DNA of 64,000 nucleotides from Dastarcus helophoroides (taxonomy: Eukaryota > Arthropoda > Insecta > Coleoptera > Bothrideridae), in assembly GCA_028583605.1 (NCBI GenBank), contig CM053327.1, forward strand, positions 18,277,629 to 18,341,628, given 5' to 3'. The translations under genes and the position numbers were made by a program. This document shows positions 21,301-33,700 of the stretch, piece by piece. Numbering within the stretch: position 1 is the stretch's first letter; each line of letters starts with the position of its first letter. The notes under the pieces were generated by a model. It ran no database searches. It was given only the letters and a program-made list of their open reading frames with translations, and was not told the DNA's origin.

Positions 21301-23740
21301 GCTACTGGTGAACTTGGTGGAAGAATTCCCGGTTTTGAAATGGCGCTATAGGAAGCACCCGCTGCTAATGGAGTCGTAGTAAACGAAACTGATTGTTTTG
21401 TACTGGCGTTTTTCGGCCCAGGTGAGGGTCTTGCAGGCATATCTTTAGAAAGCAACGGATCTGCGTAAGATTGCTTTGCATTGACGTTTTCCGGTGCAGG
21501 TGATGCTATAATAGGCATATTTCTAGCAAGCGGCTCATCTGTGCGTGACTCTGGTGCACTGACACTTTTTAATACTGAGGATGCTTGTTCAGACATTGGA
21601 CCTGTAGAAGGTTCTTTTGCTGTCGAACTTTTGGAGAATTTCACTGAAACCGATGCATCATGTGTTGCTATAACTTTTTCTTCATCATCTTCATCAACTC
21701 TAAGCATCAGTTCACCGTCATCTGGACTAGCTGGTTTCCCAACTTGTACTCCTGTATCTCCTGGTTGTTGACAAGGTTTTTCAGGGCACCTAGAAGGCAA
21801 AAAAAGTACACGATAATTTAAATTTGCCGTAAAACTACATACCACACTAAACATAAATTAACATGGAAAATTGTAATTGCTTACAGGAACGCACTCAAAA
21901 AATTGCTATGAGGGAGGGTACCTTAAATGATAATAACAATAGTAATAATAACAAAAAGCGTAAAACCAAAAATTGTATACCGGCTTACCGGTAATTTTAT
22001 TTACAAAAATAACTTAAAAAGTATCAAATTCTGAATACATAACATAAACATATTTGGTTTTCTTTTCAAATTGACAACAATAAAATTAATAACTACTCAT
22101 AGCATTAGACATTACATAATTTTGAAATATTCAGAATTGGTAATAAAACATTCTTTGCAACAAAAGTACCTAATTATACAAGTAGTTCTCGTAATTTTTT
22201 TATAAATATGATTTTTTTCAGAAATTTAATTGAATTGTATTAAAAAATGTTGACATTATAATTAAAATTGTAGGACAGCCTTCTTTTACATTTTTTATGA
22301 TGTTTGACTTGTAGTAACAGTAGCAATAGCTGAAGTCTTAGAACGGCATCGTGGAATAGTTAAAAAAGAGCTTTATATATATTTTTATTATAAATATTGA
22401 GTTTTTTTAGGAATTTAATTGAGGTTTTACAGAAATTCTGAGTTTAATTTTGTACCTTTACATTCTTTCATTGCCCATAAACTTGAAATCACCTTTGGAA
22501 ATTCTCATTTTTTCTCAAACGTTTAAATTTCAGGAATTTAAATTTAAAATTCCAAAAAAAGTGGAAATTTCTAGATTAAAGTCAAAATATCAAAAAAAGC
22601 AAGAATTGTTTCTGAAATTTCGAGGAAATCGCCAACATTTTAAGATAAAAGTCGAAATTTCTCAAAAAGTGAAACAGCCTAGAAAATATCGAAATTTTAA
22701 ATTCAAACTTAAAATTTAGAAAGTACGTTCTAGTTTAAGCTCGAAGTTACCGTAAACATGGTAACTTCCTCCAAATCGAGAATGTCTAAAATGTTTTATT
22801 TATTTTTTATTTATTTTTTTCGTTGCATTTTCTAGGATGTATGTATGTATAAATTTGTGACTTCAAAATACAATTTCGTAAACAAATTCTCCTACTTAAT
22901 ATCATTTGTCGTGTGCTCGTCATTCAGACCGGATTGCGATTGACTTAATCTTGCACATAAAAAATTTCAAATATATGGTAACTTAAATATTTTCACTATT
23001 TATAATTTTTTTAACGAACATCCAACTTACTGACAATAGTCTTCCTCATCTGGCTCTCCATGTGGAGCCTTACAAGGTTTTTCTGGACATTCACATCGAT
23101 CCAGTTTAGCTTGCGCCTCAACTTTTCCATCACTTCCTCTTCCTTCATCTTCCAGTTTAGTTTCCGTTTGCTTCTCCACCTGATATTTTCTATCACTTCC
23201 TTCTTTTTCATCTTTTGCCAATACTTCATTCACTTTGGGTGGCGTAGCTATGGACAATTTCTCAGCAGCTCTCGCTATAGGTTTACACAAACATTTCAGG
23301 CATGTACAACCGGGAATTGTCTCTTTTCTAAAAGGTGCATCTAATAGATTGTATACACAGGGACAACGTTTGGGTGGTTTTGAGAATCTTACTGGGGGTC
23401 CGCAAGGCCTACATAATGAAGATGATTGTATTGTTTTCGGCTTGCAGATACATGAGGAAGGTCGAGATCTTGATGGACTGAGAGTACGAGAATTTCTGTT
23501 TGTTGAAAGGGATAAGTTTAAGGAACCATCGCACATATTTATAGGGCAGTTGTTACGTATTCCAGTACGCTGCTGGGAAACAGCACTCATAGGTGCTAAG
23601 GATGGAGTTAATTCTAACACCTTTTTTGCTTTTGATATCATTTCATCGAAAATGCAGGTTCCACATTCGCAGAGTCCACATGAGCAAGTATTTGCTTCCG
23701 ATTTGCTAAATTGCACCGACTTTCCTGATGTGGAGAACAT
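18372..23740 (-). CDS. Large Cys-x-Cys repeat / coiled-coil / fibronectin-III protein, two coding exons, three +1 frame breaks near the 3' end
   Basis: Exon 1 (23740-23031, ATG at 23740) ends in phase 2 at donor GTAAGT. Exon 2 starts at 21789 after TTCTAG. The junction restores a motif: exon 1 has CECPEKPCKAP and the join gives CQCPEKPCQQP. Order: Cys-rich N-terminus; a Ser/Ala/Pro region with about 14 eleven-residue repeats; a GPAKVSAD-type Gly/Ala/Pro tract; a long Cys-x-Cys region (CICGHTCVC, CTCDGVCVCG) split by a KGEKGEK stretch; a predicted coiled coil (LTKLRMQCLERDRLIESLRT); the block IVVEPDQQCNWNVFMTLPNL; and an FN3-like domain from VTGLEILDI. The ~2.7 kb frame of exon 2 is open to TAA 19085-19083. 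A +1 shift continues it, and one extra base each at about 18637 and 18399 is needed to keep homology with the paralogues. Corrected, it is 1374 residues, with stop TAA at 18374-18372 and AATAAA at 18353-18348. No signal peptide. The function is unknown. Confidence 0.65.
20770..21240 (-). repeat. 33-bp tandem repeats (11-residue units) in the large Cys-x-Cys gene
   Basis: About 14 units encoding SA-x-PSCAG-x-SV or SATPSSAVAPV. The block at 20800-20900 is near identical from unit to unit. Because 33 is divisible by 3, the antisense strand also stays open (20677-21351), which gives a spurious 224-codon plus-strand frame. Confidence 0.85.
21790..23030 (-). other. Intron of the large Cys-x-Cys gene
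   Basis: Donor GTAAGT at 23030, acceptor TTGCCTTCTAG at 21790. AT-rich. The segment 22440-22720 is an A-rich AAATTTCGA-type stretch. No other gene seen. Confidence 0.75.
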
Positions 23741-24748
23741 GATGATTGCCTTTCCTAGAGATAATCAGCTGCGCTTTTTAGAATATACAAGGTATTAGAT
23801 TTCCTTGATATAGTTGTTTCTTATGGGTTGTTCAATATGTAGGAAGAGGAAATCGCCAAATATATTGCTTAAATATAAATACCATTTTTAAGATGGAATT
23901 TTGCGAATATTAAGCGACATTAATTTATTAATGATTTTTTAATGTTTTATTTGAAAGTTGTAATGACAAAAATGTCTTAAACTCATAATTCACAGAATTT
24001 AATTAAACTACCAAAAATGTGAGTAGTATTCGCTGCAATTATTTTTATGAAACTTTGTAATTTAATATTTCCTATTCCCGCCAATGTTGCACACCTCAAC
24101 AGTCAGTCGACTTTTAGCTACAAAACTAGTTGCATCTGGGGCACCAAAGCAATTATAACATAGTCTTTGATAGATGAGAGTTTCATCTAGAAATTAACGA
24201 TATTTTCTACATTTTAAAATTGACAGTAAAATGAATAAAACGGCCAAGTATGTATTTTTCTTTTCTTTTTTCTTTTTTATAAAAATGTAGTCTATATGCC
24301 AATGTGGATCTCTTGCTAAATGGGCTAACAAATTAGTTTTTGTAACAGTTTTAATTTCAAAGTGGCATATGTAAGTCCATTAATTTTTTTCTTTTTTTGG
24401 AACAAAATGCATATACTACCTATGTTATGTTTACGCATCTTATGTCACTTGGCTTTTTTTGTTCTAGTAATACTCTTTTATTAATTTTTTTTCTCAAAAA
24501 ACGACTGAAGCAAAATGCCTCATTTTTAGTTAGCTTGGTCATACATGATACAAGTTTTGGTAAATTGTCAAATGAATGAAACTTAATGTCCAGTAAGAAA
24601 AAGAAAATTTCACTTTTAAAGTTAAACTTTATTAGGAGGCATATATAAAACACTGAGTGTTACAGTAATTAAAGTTCATTCAATCTATGCTAAATTTTCT
24701 AAAATAAACTAATAAATTGTTTGTAAATTACGAATGTTATGATGTTGC
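23741..24748. other. Intergenic stretch between the Cys-x-Cys gene and the Ide 3' end
   Basis: It must hold the promoter of the minus-strand gene on its left and the 3' UTR of Ide on its right. No element or exon recognised. Confidence 0.4.
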
Positions 24749-27700
24749 TTATAATTTGCATTTATTTCCCTTCCTAGTTATATTAATATAAGGTTGTACC
24801 AGTGGATACATTTCATGTGAACTTTTAAAAACCGTAACATCTGTAATAAACGATGGTTGTACTCCTCTGAATTCGGCATTTTTCTCTTTCTCTGCCATCT
24901 GACCAGAACCACCTTCAGCCATAGATATTACATGAACGGAAAGTTTCTTTCTTAATTCCCCATTTTGATGAAGCATTTCCTGTGAATATAACTTGGTTAC
25001 TTACCTTTACTAATACTTCAGCGGAAATTTATTGTAAGTATGTAAATGAAAATTAAAACAAAACCAACCTTATAAAAATTAATAATGTCATTCTTGGTTA
25101 ATGTTCTCAGATATGCCACTTCTATTTCTGCTCTATCAAAGTGATATTGTTGAGAAGTTATCTCCGACCAGTAAATGTTTGTTTGCGATGCTAACTGCTT
25201 AGGTTTTTCCAACCTTTGAGCTGCTAAAGCTTCCTTGTGTCTCAGAAACTCATCTTCACTCATCTCAGATAAATAATTCTACAACAATTAAAAATGCATG
25301 AGTCGATTTACAGAAATTGCAATTTTTTGCATTATGGACTTTTTAAAGCAACTATAAATGATTAATCTATCCACTAAGACCAAAATGTAACAACTAATTG
25401 GTCGTATCATAAACACAATAAATAAGACCTATTATTTTAAATGAATGATTCAAACAGTCAAAATATGCGTCCCCCTTCTAAGGCGAACTAGGTAATCTCC
25501 TAGGGCGCTAGATGAGAGGTGGTATAATGCAATTGAAGGGGCGCCTATGTGTACAGCAAATGTTTTGTTTCAAAAATTATTAGAATTCGTCGTAAAATAT
25601 ACAGGGGAAAGGGGTTTTTTAAACAATGTGCAAATATGATGTTAGAATATACCATAGGGGACATATTTACAGCTAAAAAAATTTTAATGTTCGTTCTTTA
25701 TTGGTAGGCACCATGATAATGAATTTTTTAAATGGAATGTTTTATTTTTTATTGTATATTTGGAATCTTTGCAACCTGTCGACGTGTACCACCGGTGGTA
25801 CAGATTTTTATAAATATTTTGGGATTTTGTGTGTCACTGATATTTTCCGTTGATAACGAGAATCGCACGATTACATTAGTTGCGCATTAACTAGTGACAA
25901 TGTAGAACGGTAAAAGATGTTTGGCAAGTGAAAAGCCTTCAATGCGAAGTATTCAAAATAAAAGTCAGAAAATTAAAAAAAAAGCTCAAATTAAAATGAA
26001 CCAAAATTTTCAAGAGTCGAAATTTTCAAAAAGCGCTGAATTTATCAAAAAAAAAACTAAAAATTTTCAAAAAGTTAAAATTTCTGAAGCTCGAAATTTT
26101 GAAAAAAAATCGAAATATTTAAAAATTCGAAATTTTTTAAAAAGTTAAACTGTTTATGAGTTGAAATTTCCAAAAACGAATTTTTCAAAATCAGTAGAAA
26201 TTTACAAAAAAAGTCCAAATTTCGCAGTCAAAAAAATGTGAAATTTTGAAACAACTTGAAACTGTCGAAATTAAAAAAAAACGAAAGCTACACAAAGTCA
26301 GAATTTTAAGAAAAAGTAGTGGAAACTTGAAAATTTTTAAAAAGCCTAAATTTTCCATGACTAAATTTTCAGAAATAGTCGAAATATTTGAAGTCGTTTT
26401 CTTCAGAAACAAATCAAAATAATTTTCAGACAGTCAACGTTTTGAGAAGAAGTTAAAATATTTGAAAGAGTCCAATTTTTGAAAAACAAGTCGAAGGTTT
26501 GGGATAATTTTTTTAAGTTACAAAAAGTTAAAATTTCGAGAAAAGGTCGAAATAAAAAAAAATATATTTCAGAAAAGCGAAATTCTGAAAGTCGGAAATT
26601 TTCAATATATGAGTAAGATTTTGAGAAAAAAATCGTAATTGGAAAAAGGTGGAAACTTCTCCAAATTAGTCAAAATTTTGAGAAAAAAAATCATAATTTT
26701 GAAAAACGTATTGACATTTGCAAAAGGAGTAAAATTTAGATATTCTCTGTATCTTCTTTGCGAAGTATTGGTTTTTCTATTCATATTTTATCGGCTTTTT
26801 CTTCGCCAGTTACTCCTTTCACGATTCTAATCCGTAAAGATTACTAAAAATTTAGAATTGTGAAAGGAGTAACCGGCGAAGAAAAAACTAATAAAACATG
26901 AATAGAAATGTTTAAAATTTCCTGAAAAAATGACAATTGTGGCAAAAATGGAAATTCTGAAAAAAGGTGGACATATTAAATGTCGAAGTTTCAAAAGTTG
27001 TCGAAATTTTCAAACAAAGTCGACTTCTTGGAAAAAAGTCGAAATTTTGCAAAGTTCGAGATTTTCAGTTAATTAAAATTTAAAAAAAATCGAAAAAGGT
27101 CAACTTACTTGAAATGAAAGAAAAATCGAAACATTGGAAACGAAAGAAATTGCAATTAAGTGAAATTTTCAAAAAAATTACTTCGGAAAAAACTCGAAGT
27201 TTTCAAAAATATCAGCTTTTTAAAACAAAGTTCAAATTTTGAAAAAGAAATATTAAAACTTTAAAAAAATCGAACTTAAAAAAATCTATTTTTAAAACAA
27301 AACCCAAGTTTTCAACAAAAATATTAAGTATTTTTACAAAACTAAACATTTCTATCAGTATTTCTGAAAAAATAGGAAAATTTCAAAAACTCGAAATTTT
27401 GAACACTCCAAATTTTTAGTACAATTTTCAAAAGTCGGAATTTTCGTACTCCCATTAAATGTTTCAAAAAAAGTCAAGATTTATAAACTAATTCAAAATT
27501 TCAAGAGATAAAATTTTGAAAAATGTCGAAATTTTCAAAAAGTCAAAATTTCGGGCTTTCAAAATTGTTAAAGACGGTACTACCAAAAAAAAGGTAGAAT
27601 TCTTTAAAAACGGTCGAAATTTACAACAACAAAACACCCAATTTTGTAAAAAAAGTGGAAACTTTAAAAAAAAAACAAGTTTTGAAAAAAGTCGGTATTT

Positions 27701-30700
27701 TCATAAACAATTGAAATTTTTCAAATATACTTGAAAATTTTTTAAAATGTTGAAATTTTGATAAAAATGGAAATTTTGAACAAAAAAAATGAACATTTTG
27801 AATTATCGAAGTTTTTAAAAAATTTCTAAATTTTGAAGTCGAATTTTCAATAAAAGTTAAAATTTACATAATCCCACTCTTTACTTAAGGTAAGATTTAC
27901 GCATATATGTAATACTTCTATATGGCGTGTTGTGTATAATCGCCACTACAAAATGCGTAGTCAAAAAGGTGAGATGAAAGTGTATGTCGCACTCTTTGGA
28001 GGACAAGCGTTTATAGCGGGAACAGATGACAAGATGGGCGGGAACACTAATAAATGAATGACAACAAAGATAACTGACGAGAAGCGGGATTGGTTAATAA
28101 ATTCTGTCCTCCAAAAAGACAAACATATATATCCATCGCGCCTATTGAACACAATCGAAGGTACAAAACACGGCATATAGACATATATGGATTTACGTTT
28201 GACCTACAAATAAATTCCAGTTAACTACTTATGTGAAGATCAAGTTGTGTAAGCTTTTTCCCTATACCGATTTTCTTACTTGTTTCTTGTTTATACTAAT
28301 TTGTCCCCTGTAATTGTCCTCTCCACACAATGTTTAGAAAAATGATGAAGAAATCTAAACACATTATTTAAATGACCACTATAAAGTCGCATGTAATAAA
28401 ACCTTGAGCATCTTGTGATCTACTTTTTAAAATAGAATTAAGAAGCAAAAGGTCTACCAAAATATTGTCAAAAAATTCCATTTTGTGCAGAACAAACCCT
28501 TGTAATTCATTCTGAGGAGAAACAAAAACGAAAGTAGTATAATAACGTACCAACATTCCCTCCAAAAAATCTTCAATTCTATCATCCAAGTAAGCTGGGT
28601 GTCGCTCAGACTGTACTATTATTCGTAATCCTTGAACACCATTAGATTTTCTAATTCCACTGAAAACAATGTAACCCAATTGCTCCTGAAATTAAGATAA
28701 CAGTTAAATGTGCCTTATAATTTAAATTATATAATGCTAACCTTTGTTCTTAATATGTTAAAGCAAGGTTCCTGTATAATTTGAGCGAACAATTCCAATT
28801 TTGTGTTGTTTTCTTTGGATTGCAGACCACACTGATAATAGAGTTCGATGCATGAGGGTTTATGAATGTTATTCTGTAATTCGTACAGATAGTGGCAGCC
28901 ATTCTCCAGTTTTAATTCTCGATTGAGTAACAATTGACGTGGCAGCAATGGACTCATATTGAAGGATGAAGTAAGTCTATCCTCAACTATCTGAACTAGT
29001 TCTAGAGCCTTTTCTCTATGTGCATTACCATGTATTAAACATTCAATGTGCATCTTGGATAAAATTTGAGGAATGAATAGTTCTAGTCTATCAATTGTAA
29101 GCTCTGAAATAAAATCAGTTAATACAAATCAATTCATTAATTTAACAAATTACATATACTACATACACAGGGCGAGTTATTAGTACAGTAGAGCAACGTT
29201 TCCCAAACTTTTTTTTGTCATTACTCAGTTATTTTTATGCTCCCCCTTCGTAACCCATTAAAAGAATTCTTTAATTATCTTAAAATTCGTTTTTGTTCTC
29301 AAAATTTCCATCACATTTTGAGGTTAGAAGTCAAAATTTCGTCTTTTATTTCTAAAATTTTTAATTTTCTTTTCTCAAATTTCGACCTTAATGCCAACAT
29401 TTTGCCTCGAAATCCCGACATGAACTTTCAAAGTTCGATTTATTTCCCTTTAACCTTAAAACTGAATTTATTCACCATGCTGAGTTTTTTTTAAAATAAA
29501 ATAATAGATAATTTGAAGTCACAATTTCGAAGAAAAGTTGAAATGATGATAAAAATGGGAACTTAAAAAAAGTGGAAATTCTGAATGTTGAATTTTATTT
29601 TTAAATCGATATTTATGAAAAGATCAAAATTCCGATAAAAGGAGGAACATTTTGTGTCTTCTTTTCTAAAATTTTTAATTTTCTTTTCTCAAATTTCGAC
29701 TTTAATGTCAACCTTTTGCCTCGAAATCCCGACATGAATTTTCAAAGTTCGGACCTAGTTCCCTTTAACCTTAAAACTGAATTTATTCACCATGCTGAGT
29801 TTCCTTTAAAATAAAATAATAGATAATTTGAAGTCACAATTTTGAGGAAAAGTTGAAATGATGATAAAAATGGGAACTTAAAAAAAGTGGAAATTCTGAA
29901 TGTTGAATTTTTTTTTAAATCGATATTTATAAAAAGATCAAAATTCCGATAAAAGGACGAAAAATTTAAAATTAAAAATTTTTACAAAAAAAGTCAAAAT
30001 TTAGAAATAATTTAAAATTTGAAATGTCAAAATTGAAAAGTTAAAGTTTTAAAGTTTTCAGAAAGTTGAAATTTTCAAAAAAAGTCATAATTTTCATAAA
30101 AATCGAATTCTTTAGAAAAGAGTAAAAATAGTGCCAAAGAGTCAAGCATTTCGAGAAAATTCAGAATTATATAAAAAAGTCCACCTTTTAGAAGTCGAAA
30201 TTTTAAAAAGGCCAACAATTTGAAAAAATATGGAAATTTTTAAGATGCAAAATTTAATAAATAAAGGAAATGATTAAATGTCGAAATTTCAAAAAAAGGC
30301 AAAATTTTCAATAAACAATTAGAAAAAAAAATCATTTTAAAAATCAATTTTTCAAAACACAATTTAGAAAAAATATCGAAAATTTACAAAAAAAAAAGTT
30401 GATTTTTTCTTAGGGCTGCCCTGTTAAACCAAAGCATAACATTGTATGGTAGTTTCATCAAATTGTTAAAATTTAAATTTCAAGAAGAACAAGCTATAAC
30501 TTTTAAACATATAAACATTCTGTGAGAAAAAAAAAATGAAAAATCTAATTTATTAACAAAAATTTTCAAAAAAAGGCCAATCTTATTTTTTAAAAATTGT
30601 CGTTGCATTTATAGGGTTACAAATGGCATTAAAAATTGAATCTCTTGTTCTCGTAAATTTTATGAATATGTTTGAACAATATGAAAATAATTCTGCGATC

Positions 30701-33700
30701 GAAAATCTTTTGGTACAAAGATACACTACCACAAGGCGCACATTTAACAATTATCTTTTGCTCTACAGCATATATATATAAAGTGAAAGTAAAACTAAAT
30801 TGCGTACGAGTAAGTATATCAATATTATCATGCATATTTATGAATGGACCGTTAAATCTCGACATTTGCTCTAAAATTAATAACCAATAGATTAACATAC
30901 GATCGGTGGCTGCCAGTAGCTCCTGCTTAGTCCAAGAATGTTCCGTTAATAAAACCGCTAAATAATACACAGCATGTTGATACGGCTGCTCCACACTAAA
31001 GTTTTTCAAATTTCGTATATACTAGAATTAAAAAACGTTGAAAAAAACTGTTTTATATTTGAATACCAAAAACTTACATTTTCCTTATAAATTGCAAACC
31101 TCTTTGGATCTATTTTAAAGTTTGTAAGACGTTCCATCACTTTATCAAGGAAAATATGCTGTTTATTGTTATAACCGCCAACCGCCAACTGAAACATATT
31201 TGTTACCACTGTTGCTGGATATAAATGAGAATATTTACTATTAAACCATATTTCGTATTCACAAGTTCATACTTAAGTCCTGCCAATTCTGCAGCATATG
31301 CATACTCATTCAGAGCATCACGAAACAGTTGTACAAACATATGTGTTAAGTTGCAATTTAATGGGTCCAAATAAGCCAAGGGACTGAAAAAATGATAAAC
31401 AGATTAAATCAGTCCCTATTTTATTTGTGCTTTTTCGTCGCTCGCTACTTTTTTGAACTTAAAAAAGTCAAGTAAGCTACTAAAGCTTTAAATTTAAAGC
31501 AAACAAACCTCACCTAACAAAATCAAACATTAGGTTCGCTTTGGGTAATAAGTACACATCATCTTGTTTAAACCAAACTCTACTTAAAGCTGTATCCCTT
31601 ACAATGACGGGATGTTCTGCAGTCCTGGAATTTAAATGTCAATTTTCGAACTAACACTTTGTTACAAAATACTCACATCAACATCTAAAGGATAGAGATC
31701 AAAATTATTAGGAATAAATTCGTTCTTTTCTGGTAATTTTAACTCTTTACAAAGTCCAGCACTTGTTCCACTCCTGAAAATGAAGCAGAATTTAGGGTAA
31801 ATTATAAAATTACATTGAATAACGTACTTTTAGAATTTCTTGAGGTATCTTAGTTACTTTGTACTTAGTTCCATACCATGGCTCCGACTGATCCAAATCT
31901 TCAAATTTTTTAGCGACCGACAGCAACACTGTACAAGAGGTTATTAATATAAATAATTAAAAGTTTAATAGAAAATTACCGAGTTTTCTCAGGTACAAAG
32001 TCAGACCAAATATGTTCTATTAGATCAGGTTTCCATTCTGTTAAAAGATAATTGTAACTTAAAACGTCCTCCATTGGATACTCCTTAAGAAATATGACAA
32101 CATCAAAACTTGTTCAACGTGCTTAAAATACATACCTGTAGAGAATGTACAAGGGAGGAAATATAAGACCTAGGTGATTCTTTGTCTTTAAATCTGAAAA
32201 TCATATTGCATATGTCGCGATTTTCATCTTGAATCCACTTTAGCGGCTTCTCCTTCTTTAGCATATTTAAATACTAAAAGCACAACATAAAAATTCAATA
32301 ATAATAATAATAACTGTTTAGAATTAAACAAAATGAAAGAAAATATTCTTGGTTGTGAATCATGGACTATGAACCAAAAAATTGAAGAAAACCTGTTGAT
32401 TTGGGAAAGGAAAATATTACATAGATTTTTTGGAGGGAAGAAGGTAGAGGACATATGGGAAAGACGTTCAAACAGCGAAATATACGAGATGTTTGGAAAA
32501 CCGACCATATCTCAGTACATGAGGCGATTACAATAGTCGGGGCATCTTGAAAGGATGGATGAATGCAGATTGGTTAAAAACTGCGGTTGGACTATTCCAG
32601 AAAGAAGAAAGAAGGAAAGGTAGATCAAGAAAACGGTTTCCTGACGCAATGCTAGAGGACCTAAAGGTAAAGAGTATTAAAAATTGGAGAACGGCAGCTG
32701 GAGACAAAGAGTATTGGAAGAACATTATCAAGCTATGGGCCTTAAAAGCCTGTAAATGCTTTCATATATATTCTTTTACATAACAGAGGAACACATCGGA
32801 ATTCAGTATTGCAATGAACTATAAAGTTAAAAGTTGTTTACTAGATATTTATTATTAAAGCGATTAAAAAGCTATTAGACAGATGCAGAGTCGGAGGAAC
32901 TACTCATAGGTTGGAGATGTCTATAAATGTTTACATAATACATAATAATTGGGATTATTAAGGCCATCTGTAGTTGTTTCTGAGACACTTCGAGATATTG
33001 AATGTCCTAAAATGTGTGCAATAACAATGTAAATCAGCAGTCACAGCCTAAGTTAGTCAGTTGTTAATTATGATTATACAAATAAGTCGTTCAGCTGTTC
33101 GGTTAAATAAAATTGTTAAAAATCCACTGTATCTAATTGTGTGAATTGAAACGCATAACAATACAAAAGAAAATGAAACTGGTTGTTAGTTACCTGAAAT
33201 ACTAATTTTACAATATCATTAATGTGATTCATGCCTTCTTCTGTAAGATCTACTACCACAGTGAAAAACCCAAAACCTCTTGGTGATGGCTTAATACCAG
33301 CCACTAAATTAGAGGACCAGCCTCTAGCTTTAAGTACAGATAAAATGCTTCCTGGACCTTCATGACCCATTAAATGGCTTATATAACTGGAAGGCTGTAA
33401 CATTCAATTAAGTATGAAAACTACATCGCCACTATTTCACAATATCTTACAGCAGATTTATAAAATTCATGGAGATCAGGACAAGGAAAAATGATGTTTA
33501 AATTGCGTATATCCTTAACAGGCTGAACATAAACATATGTTTGAAACTGTTCTTCTCCAAAGGGATGTTCTTCCCAAATAGGAGTCTGAACGCCATTGTT
33601 TTTTACTTCAGAGAAGAAGTTAACTACCATTTCTTCTAATTCATCCAAACTTTCTGCAAAAAAAAATTGATATTGGTATTATACTGATAGCATGCTGAAT

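Noticed and set aside
20677..21351. 224-codon plus-strand frame
   Set aside because: Antisense of the 33-bp repeat array of the large Cys-x-Cys gene. It is open only because the unit length is a multiple of three and the code is Ala/Ser-rich.
23235..23798. 187-codon plus-strand frame
   Set aside because: Antisense of exon 1 of the large Cys-x-Cys gene, which has a clear start, donor and Cys motifs on the minus strand.
31673..31680. A third frame break in Ide at the exon 10/11 junction
   Set aside because: With donor GTGAGT the frame fails. With the neighbouring donor GTATTT (31672) and acceptor CTGCAG (31617) the frame and homology hold, so no break is needed.
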